Source of the DNA: Bin80 sp965116685
GTDB lineage: Bacteria > Bacteroidota > Rhodothermia > Rhodothermales > Bin80
Direction: 5' to 3'
NCBI GenBank assembly: GCA_965116685.1
Contig: OZ220707.1
Coordinates: 3,348,001-3,412,000, forward strand
Length of the DNA: 64,000 nt
The notes beneath the pieces were generated by a model. The model ran no database searches. It worked only from the letters and a program-made list of their open reading frames with translations, and was not told the DNA's origin. This document shows positions 57,101 to 64,000 of the stretch, in pieces. Every line of letters begins with the position of its first letter. Within the stretch, counting starts at the first letter, position 1. The position numbers were made by a program, and so were the translations under genes.

Positions 57101-60100
57101 GGTGCCCGAGGGTGACAACAGTGATTATACGGTCCGGCTCTCAAGTGCACCGACGGGGACGGTCACCGTGGAGGTTACCGGGCATACGGGCACCGACTTA
57201 ACGCTGGCCAGATCAAGCCTAATGTTTACGACTTCAGACTGGGGGGATTCCCAGACGGTGACCGTCACTGCTGGTGAGGATAACGATGCGACGAACGATA
57301 CCGAAATGTTGATGCACACGGTATCGGGCGCCAACTATGGAGGTGTGACGGGAAATGTTGCTGTGACGGTGGAGGATAATGACATACGCGGGCTGGACAT
57401 TTCGGCTGCAAGCTTGGCGATCACAGAGGGAGCGAGCAAGAATTATACGGTGCGATTGACGACGCAGCCAACGGCGAATGTTGTGGTTGCGATCACTGGG
57501 CATGCCTCCACTGACTTAACACTGGATAAGTCAAGCTTAACGTTCACGACTTCAAATTGGAACGTTGTCCAGACGGTGACCGTCACTGCCGAGCAGGATG
57601 AAGATGCGGCCAACGATACGGAAACCTTGTTGCACACGGCATCGGGGGCGGACTATCATTCGGTGACAGCCAATGTAGGGGTGACGGTTCCCGACGACGA
57701 TGCGCCGGGGGGGTTGGAATTTTCATCTGCGAACGTATCGTTGTCAGAGGGAGGTAATAGTGATTACACGGTACGGCTTTCAAGCGCGCCGACGGGAACG
57801 GTCACGGTAGTAATTACCGGGTATGCGGGCACCGACCTGACACTGGACAAGTCAAGCTTAACGTTCACGACTTTAAATTGGGGGGATGCCCAGACGGTGA
57901 CCGTCACTGCTGGGCAGGATGACGATGCGACAAACGACAGTGAAACGTTGGTGCATACGGCATCGGGTGCCAACTATGGAGGTGTGACAGGAGATATTGC
58001 TGTGACGGTGGAGGATAATGACACGAAGGGGCTGGACATTTCGGTTGCAAACCTGGCGATAGACGAGGGAGCGAGCAAGAATTATACGGTGCGGCTCTTG
58101 AGCGTGCCGACAGGAACGGTAACCGTAACGATCACCGGGCATGCATCCACCGACTTGATGCTGAACAAGGCGAGCTTGACATTCACGACTTCAGATTGGA
58201 GCGCTGTACAGACGGTGACCGTTGCTGCCAGTCAAGATGACGATTCGGCGAATGATACGGCAACCTTGGTGCACACGGCATCGGGTGCGGACTATGCAGG
58301 TGTGACGGGGAATGTTGCCGTGACGATAGAGGATAATTATGCACAGGGATTGAACCTTTCGGTTGCAAGCCTGGCGATAGACGAGGGAGCAAGCAAGAAT
58401 TACACGGTGCGGCTCTCAGGCGAGCCAACCGGGACGGTGACTGTAACAATTACGGGGCATACGGCCGCCGACCTGATACTGGATAAGCCGAGCTTGACGT
58501 TCACGACTTCAGATTGGAATGATGCCCAAACGGTGACCGTCAGTGCTGGTGAGGATGATGATGCCACGAACGATACAGCAACCCTGGTCCACACGGCATC
58601 GGGGGCCAACTACGGAGATGTAACGGGGAATGTTGCGGTGACGGTAGAGGATGATGACATGCAGGGACTGGACATTTCGGTTGAAAGTCTTGCGGTCGGT
58701 GAGGGAGCGAGCAAGAGTTACATGGTGCGATTGACAACAGAGCCATCGGCGAATGTTGTGGTTGAGATCACCGGGTATGCGGACACTGACTTAACGCTGA
58801 ACCATACGAGCTTAACGTTCACGACTTCAAATTGGAGCACGAACCAGTCTGTGACGGTTGATGCTGGTCAGGATGATGATCAGGAAAACGATACAGCAAT
58901 CTTGGTCCACACGGCATCCGGCGCCGATTACGGAGATGTGACCCGCAGCGTTCCTGTGACCGTCAGTGACGATGATTTGGACCCGAGAGTAGTAATTTCG
59001 TCTGAGTATATAACGTTACCCGAGGGAGGCAGCACCGACTACACGGTGTGGCTCTCACGCAAACCCATCGGAAAGGTAACGGTAACGATTAGCACAACGC
59101 CAAATAGTGTTCTGACTACAGACAAAAACAGCTTAATATTCACGACTTCAAACTGGGACGAGCCCCAGACCGTAACCGCCAACGCTCCTCAGGATAACGA
59201 CAAGGTTGATGAACAAGAATGGTTGATACATGTGCCTCAGGGGGGTGGTTCAGTGGCGGGCAAGCAATATCTTCTTTTGGCAATAGTCAGTGACGATGAC
59301 AAATTTGGGATTGATCTATCCACATCAAGTCTGTCGGTAGACGAGGGAAAGAGTGCAAGCTACACAATTCGACTGGCTTCCAAGCCATCGGCGGATGTTA
59401 CGGTAAAGACTTACGGGCATACTCGCTCGTCCCTGGGTTTCAACAAAACGGTCTTTACGTTTACGCCCACTAACTGGAGCAATGAGCAGACCGTGACGGT
59501 TACTGCTGCCCACGACATAGGTTGGACAACCGATAATGTGATCGTATCGTATGCAGCGGGCTCTAACTATGATAATGCCCAAAATCGCTTATGGGTCTCG
59601 GTAGCAGATGACGAAACACCTCCACCGCCCCCTTATGCATATGTATTTCAGGCGGTTCATTCCTTCTTCAATTCTGTCCCACTCATCGCTGGAGAACCGG
59701 CGACGCTGAGAGTATTTCCAATTGCAAATAAATCCAGCAGTGTCACGCTTCCAAGGGCAATCGTCACCTTTTACTTGAATGGAGAGGAGCATACGATCAA
59801 TATTCCTGCCGGAACGAACTTCATTCAAACTGAGGTATGGCCACAGGGGCTTGGGTTCTCTCTCAATGCTGATGTTCCAGCAGATATAATCCAACCGGGA
59901 TTGGAAATGGTCATTGAGGTAGATCCAGACGGAGAGGTGCCGGAAGAATTGGGGATAGCCAAGCGGATACCAGCCACAGGACGTATCTCGATTGGGGTCG
60001 TTACTGTTCCCACGTTCAATATAGTTTTCGTCCCTCTCGTGACAACAGGGCATGAAGGAGGTGAGGACATAATTCCTACTGCAAATGAAATGGCAGCGAG

Positions 60101-60216
60101 CCCTAACACACACTCGACGTTAAGGCGTGTGAGAGATCTATTTCCTATAAAAGACATATCGGCTACCGCTCATGCTCCTGTGACGGTTGATACAAAGGGT
60201 GGCCTCTCATTATATA
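54198..60216 (+). pseudogene. giant Calx-beta repeat protein, 5' part (split by ISNCY-like element)
   Basis: Signal peptide from ATG 54198 (LSVQLLICLFCYGVFSS). Domains in order: N-terminal region with a Big2-type Ig domain (ILAATVFDASGTFLADVPLVWSI...GLVTAMGGGRTRV, about 95-150), an LRR block opened by GKNWDQNTNWMG...TWHGV (about 170-295), 14 Calx-beta-like repeats of about 106 residues, an Ig-like/beta segment (AYVFQAVHSFFNSVPLIAGEPATLRVF, about 1810 on) and the beginning of a metalloprotease domain (VPTFNIVFVPLVTTG). The IS cuts at codon 2007. Rejoined with 62219-63096 it makes 2298 residues. Surface adhesin/protease likely (inference). Confidence 0.82.
55150..59630. repeat. 14 tandem Calx-beta-like repeats, 318-bp unit
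   Basis: Each unit has the pattern SVTEGSSNQYTVRLSSEP, GTVTVGITGH, LTFTPTDWNVAQTVTVTA, QDDDATNEDVTLVHTASG and VTVTDDD. Spacing of equivalent positions is 318 bases (106 codons). Units 1-4 are the most alike; a stretch of over 140 bases is the same or nearly so around 55395 and 55713, showing recent duplication. Confidence 0.85.
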
Positions 60217-62212
60217 GTGTCTGTCCAGAAAATGCCTGTGCTCCGGGTCTGTTCCGAGATATTGGGGTTCATTTTGGTTCAATCCGTTTGATTATTGGTG
60301 GGGCGGTCGTTTTTGAGACACTTGTTTGTGCTGGATTCTTCTGTATTACAGGTATTTCGTATCTACTGGACACACCTCTCGCATCCGCCCGTACGAGCCA
60401 CTTGATGTTCTTCCTCGGATAAGCGGGATGGCTACGCCGCGCGCCGCAATCGCTTGCGTTGTTTCTGGAGACGTCTGAGACGCTTTCGTTCCTGATCTCG
60501 CACTAGCGTCCCCAACCGGTGGATGTTCGCGGCCAATACCGAGGTTGCCACCACACGTTCGAAGCTTTCGCTGCTGGTCTCACGCACCAGTGACAAGCCT
60601 CGATGGTTGAGATGGTTCATGCAGGACTCTACTCCCGCATGCCCCTTCCGTGCGTTCTGGTAAGCCGGGTCATTCTGACGTGCTTGTTCCTCTTGGGTCC
60701 GCCCCCCTTTCTTCGGCATGGCCGTAACTTCCAGCTTTTCATCCAACTGCTTACGCACCTCAGGACTGTAAAACGCCCGGTCAAACGAGCAGGTCATGGA
60801 GATCCCTGGATACTGTGCCTCCAAGGTCTTCACCAGGGGAATCGCAATATCCTTGTCGGTTCCCTCCCAAAGAATCCCGTAGCCTAAAACAAATTGATCC
60901 TCATCTTCAATCACCGCGACCGGGACCCCCAACTCGCAGAGGATTCCTGCCTTGCCCTTGACGATCCATCGCGTGAACGGCTTGAAGATCGAATAGATTT
61001 TCTCGTGGGTAGGAATCTGCTCTCCTTCAAAGATGCGGCGCTGGATCTGATCGGAAAATCGCGCAATGTAGTCCAGATACAGACAGAGTTCCTGTTTTGC
61101 CTCAAAAATTTCCTGCAAAGTGGCTTGATCTGCATTGGAACGGGGGGCGGAACGGGCCAAAATCTCCTGCTCCAGTGCATTGATCTGCTCCAGAAGGTCA
61201 AGAGATTTTTTGACCATCGCACGACTGCTGCGCAGATATCTGCGAACGTTCTTGAGTTTGTAGTTACGCCGCTGACCCTTCCGAGCTGCCCTATATTCCC
61301 GGTAGACCTTATTGCTCAGACTTTTGTGTTGCAGCCAACCATCCATCCCAAATGATTTGCCCATCTTCGCACTGACACGAATCAGACAACGTACCGAGTC
61401 CCAGAGCAAGAGCAGATCGGTCGGAAAGCGAACATTGGTCTTCACCGGTTTCGAGTCGCACCGACATTTGAGCGTCTCGCCCTCGGGTTTGCCGACCATT
61501 CGGTGCCCAAGTTTGACCACCAAACAATTGACCTGCACCAGCAATTCGGGGGACAGTGCCGATACGTTATCATGAATGGCGGAACGAGTGTAGCGGGTCC
61601 GATCGTCCGCTCCATGCCCCAGCATCTGCCGCACAATATCCATATGGTTCGCCAAAGCGGTCAAAAGATCATAGTTGCAATGCAGCGCCTGCTTCAGGCC
61701 GGCCAAAACCAAGATATTCCACACGTCCATTCCGGGGCGCCCACAATTCTTACGGGTTCCCGGTTTATACCTCTCCAAAAGATCCATCAACTTCAATCGG
61801 GTCGGGAGGTCCAGAAAAATTTGTCGGAGCCCATACAGAAATACTTGAATCACATCCCGGCTTCTTGGATCAAGCTGGATCTCCTCCATGGAGATGCAAT
61901 CCATTGATAATTGAAAGTCATACGCTTTTCGCATCGCAAAAAAAAGTTGAAGATGAACGGCCCGGTTCCACTTATACTCCCATGATCCAGGCATGGATCG
62001 ACAAACCTGAAGAATAAATTCAGAGTAAAAACCGCCTTGGGATGCTTCCAGTACAGGTTTTTCAGGGATTGTGGATTTTCCTGAAAATCGCCCACCACCG
62101 AGGGGGCTTTAGAAACTCGTGGAGGAAAAATCTAGAGAATTACGCTAAAAAACGGCCGTAGGAGGCCTACAGGGCACATTTTAAGGATGTTCTGGTATTC
62201 CTGGACAGACAC
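60217..62212. mobile_element. ISNCY-like insertion sequence in metalloprotease gene
   Basis: 1996-bp element with terminal inverted repeats GTGTCTGTCCAG followed by partial similarity, flanked by TATATA (60211-60216 and 62213-62218). Removal of the element and one TATATA restores one open frame across the protease domain, which fixes the boundaries. Carries one transposase gene on the minus strand. Confidence 0.85.
60432..61994 (-). CDS. transposase, ISNCY-like
   Basis: 520 residues. N-terminal SRDVIQVFLYGLRQIF and CGRPGMDVWNILVLAGLKQALHCNYD, middle CRCDSKPVKTNVRFPTDLLLLWDS, and C-terminal MTCSFDRAFYSPEVRKQLDE match ISNCY-group (IS5/IS1202-like) transposases with a DDE core. The C-terminus is strongly basic (RKRLRRLQKQRKRLRRAA). 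The exact IS group needs comparison with a database. A decayed relative lies at 41479-41728. Confidence 0.8.
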   Translation of the reverse strand: MPGSWEYKWNRAVHLQLFFAMRKAYDFQLSMDCISMEEIQLDPRSRDVIQVFLYGLRQIFLDLPTRLKLMDLLERYKPGTRKNCGRPGMDVWNILVLAGLKQALHCNYDLLTALANHMDIVRQMLGHGADDRTRYTRSAIHDNVSALSPELLVQVNCLVVKLGHRMVGKPEGETLKCRCDSKPVKTNVRFPTDLLLLWDSVRCLIRVSAKMGKSFGMDGWLQHKSLSNKVYREYRAARKGQRRNYKLKNVRRYLRSSRAMVKKSLDLLEQINALEQEILARSAPRSNADQATLQEIFEAKQELCLYLDYIARFSDQIQRRIFEGEQIPTHEKIYSIFKPFTRWIVKGKAGILCELGVPVAVIEDEDQFVLGYGILWEGTDKDIAIPLVKTLEAQYPGISMTCSFDRAFYSPEVRKQLDEKLEVTAMPKKGGRTQEEQARQNDPAYQNARKGHAGVESCMNHLNHRGLSLVRETSSESFERVVATSVLAANIHRLGTLVRDQERKRLRRLQKQRKRLRRAA

Positions 62213-62218
62213 TATATA

Positions 62219-63096
62219 GAAAGGTAGGTTTACTTCGACATCAGGAAGGGGGTAGCGGTCATTGGATGGGACTCCATGAGGCGCCTAGTAGCGCCCGAGG
62301 GGAGTATCCTGGATATGTAAGTATTTCGCCACCAGGGCCTTTCACCATGGCGCATGAACTTGGCCACAACTTGTCGTTGGGACATGCGCCGTGTATAGCT
62401 AATACTGGTTTAGATCCGGCATATCCCTATGCTGATGCGTCAACCGGGTCCTGGGGATATGACGCAGGCCGCATCCTTGATCCAGACACCGCACATGATC
62501 TAATGGCCTACTGCTATCCTCCATGGATTAGCGATTACAACTTTAAAAAACTCGTTGATTACCGTAATTCCAAAACTGGGAATTCCATTAAGGAAGAGCC
62601 ATCATTCGCATCCAAATTATCTGGGAACACCCTTCTTCTATGGGGGGGTACGGATGCTGCTTCAAGACCGTTCCTAGACCCAATCTTTATGCTTGAGGGC
62701 GTCCCTAAACTTCCTGAGGCTCCGGGTCCATGGAGGCTTGTCGGATATGGGCGAAACGGCAATGAGTTATTTCATTTGACATTTGCCATGCCGATAGTAG
62801 CTGACGGAGATGGTGGATCCTCCTTTCTTTTTGCGGTGTCTATTGAGCGAGAGCAGGCCCAATCCCTAGAGTCGGTGACACTTTCAGGACCAGGTGGATC
62901 ATTCACTATTGACGAGGAATACGATGATTCGATGGCGATTGTAATTGACCGGGTTTCAGGACAGATCACGGCTTTTCTCGACGACTATGACCCTTCGGAC
63001 AACAGTATACTGTCAGCTATAAGTAATAAAGCGGGAGGTACAGCTCAACGTGTGCTGTTCAGTCGAGGCCTTCCAGATCTCAGTGCTCAGAACTAG
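62219..63096 (+). pseudogene. giant protein, 3' part with metzincin-like protease domain
   Basis: In frame with 54198-60216 after removal of the element: RKVGLLRHQEGGSGHWMGLHEAPSS, then the zinc site MAHELGHNLSLGH (H-E-x-x-H-x5-H) with the Met-turn DLMAYCYPPWISDYNF about 40 residues later, as in metzincin-type metalloproteases. A C-terminal beta-rich region follows without recognised secretion signal. The ATG at 62266 is internal. Confidence 0.8.
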
Positions 63097-63134
63097 ATCT
63101 TACGAACTTGGAGAGATGTTGAATGAGTTGAGAC

Positions 63135-63338
63135 ATGTCCAATAAAGATCTTGATTACCGGATTCATGTACGCACCGCTACAATCGAACCAATAATGATT
63201 GCAATGGAAAGGCATTACTGTACCATTGCTGCACTACTCAATGAATGTATCAAGGAGTTTTTTCATAGTCAAAGACTAAATGATTTGATTGACTATGGAC
63301 TCGGCGAATACGAGAGGATGACTGTACTAAAATCATGA
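63135..63338 (+). CDS. small protein upstream of psd
   Basis: 67 residues, ATG start, overlapping the phosphatidylserine decarboxylase start by ATGA and therefore coupled. Mostly helical with C-terminal acidic end (LIDYGLGEYERMTVLKS); no family recognised, and no membrane segment. Lies about 40 bases after the protease gene. Confidence 0.5.
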   Translation: MSNKDLDYRIHVRTATIEPIMIAMERHYCTIAALLNECIKEFFHSQRLNDLIDYGLGEYERMTVLKS

Positions 63339-64000
63339 TTGCTCGCGAAGGGGTGGCGTTGGTTGCCATAGCATTCGTTACAGGATTGATTGTAGCAGGA
63401 CTCCTACTCATGATCCCTGGTGTGCCAGAGTGGTTTGAGATTATTTTCGTCCCGCTCTTTTTTCCTGGACTGGGTCTGATGGCAACCTATTTTTTCAGAG
63501 ATCCAGAACGTACAGGACCACCAGATTCAGATCTATTGATCCTGGCTCCGGCAGACGGTAAAATTGTAGAAATTATTCAGGAGGAAGAACCACGGTTCAT
63601 TGGAGGGATAACATGGAGAATTTCAATTTTTCTTTCCATATTGGATGTTCACGTAAATCGGGTTCCAGTCAGTGGGACGGTGCGTCATGTTGCATATAAG
63701 CCGGGGGAGTTTCGGGTGGCATGGCATCCCAAAGCATCTGCCTCCAATGAACAGTCTCAGATCGGGATAGAGCATCCGTCCGGGAGACGAATTTTGTTCA
63801 AACAAATTGCGGGGAGCCTGGCACGGCGCATTGTCTATCGGCTTTCGGAGGGAGATAAGACCAAAGCAGGCGAACGATTCGGGTTGATCCGGTTTGGATC
63901 ACGTATGGATATCATATTCCCGGCTGACATGCCGGTTAAAGTGAAGGTTGGTGATCGGGTACGTGCCGGGGTTAGTGTGCTTGGCGCCGTGCAGCCGCTT
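63335..64000 (+). CDS. psd: phosphatidylserine decarboxylase, short form (partial)
   Basis: Makes phosphatidylethanolamine from phosphatidylserine. Starts at ATG 63335 and runs off the window after 222 codons, close to full length for the short form. Two N-terminal membrane helices (VALVAIAFVTGLIVAGLLLMI, IIFVPLFFPGLGLMATYFF), then FRDPERTGPPDSDLLILAPADGKI and DVHVNRVPVSG, and the self-cleavage site FGLIRFGSRMDI (Gly188-Ser189) that forms the pyruvoyl group. Confidence 0.93.
   Translation, partial: MIAREGVALVAIAFVTGLIVAGLLLMIPGVPEWFEIIFVPLFFPGLGLMATYFFRDPERTGPPDSDLLILAPADGKIVEIIQEEEPRFIGGITWRISIFLSILDVHVNRVPVSGTVRHVAYKPGEFRVAWHPKASASNEQSQIGIEHPSGRRILFKQIAGSLARRIVYRLSEGDKTKAGERFGLIRFGSRMDIIFPADMPVKVKVGDRVRAGVSVLGAVQPL

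Noticed and set aside
55150..59630. Long open frames on the strand opposite the Calx-beta repeats
   Set aside because: They recur once per repeat unit, so they are shadows of the repeat coding sequence.
60217..60422. Last 68 codons of the open frame that runs through the IS left end
   Set aside because: This is insertion-sequence DNA read by chance; the true continuation is at 62219.

Overview
The window looks like a chromosomal segment of a Rhodothermota/Bacteroidota-type bacterium. Evidence is a type IX secretion-style C-terminal sorting domain (53.8-54.0 kb), a histone H1-like protein, a six-bladed propeller lipoprotein paired with a tiny Cys-rich peptide, a Sel1-TonB protein, and general absence of Shine-Dalgarno sequences. 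The taxonomic call is an inference from gene content only.

Layout. 0-4.2 kb: acidic Met/Asp-rich lipoprotein, aldehyde dehydrogenase, PLP decarboxylase, then a broken TnpB tail. 4.6-10.3 kb: histone H1-like gene, then a minus-strand envelope-stress/efflux operon reading Spy-like protein, ECF sigma factor, membrane anti-sigma-like protein, second Spy-like protein, MacA-like adaptor (frameshifted), MacB-like ATPase and permease. 10.4-13.7 kb: a phosphofructokinase with pyrophosphate-type residues, an ammonium transporter and a P-II protein lacking the usual uridylylation tyrosine. 13.77-16.50 kb: a complete IS21-type element with 9-bp target duplication and unusually many 22-bp end repeats. 16.5-26.9 kb: propeller lipoprotein with a stop-interrupted Cys-rich peptide gene, NfeD-like/flotillin pair, M16 peptidase, and an overlapping amino-acid permease/gamma-glutamyltransferase pair. 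27-28.2 kb: relics of secreted repeat/barrel proteins.

28.3-43.6 kb is an accessory, defence-rich region. It holds a C5 cytosine methyltransferase, an MvaI/BcnI-type restriction operon (small ORF, N4-cytosine-type methyltransferase, endonuclease, all overlapping), a ParB-domain plus predicted nuclease pair, a Sel1-TonB protein, and a 1147-residue protein joining a restriction-endonuclease-like N-terminus to a P-loop STAND-type NTPase and a long C-terminal sensor-like region. The last gene lies between two direct copies (416 bp, about 90% identical) of the 3' end of a YpdA-like reductase gene, with two transposase relics beside it.

43.6-50.5 kb is ordinary housekeeping: TadA, TruA, RsmI, an MBL-fold hydrolase, a kelch lipoprotein, an LptF/G permease and an unassigned kinase-fold-like protein. 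50.8-63.1 kb holds two secreted leucine-rich-repeat proteins, each split by a different insertion sequence. An IS4-type element (18-bp inverted repeats, 13-bp duplication) splits an LRR/sorting-domain gene, and an ISNCY-like element (6-bp TATATA duplication) splits a predicted 2298-residue protein with 14 Calx-beta-like repeats and a metzincin-like protease domain. In both, removing the element and one duplication restores the reading frame exactly. The window ends in a phosphatidylserine decarboxylase gene.

A 98-bp MITE-like element occurs twice, once upstream of the ammonium transporter and once inside the IS4-type element.
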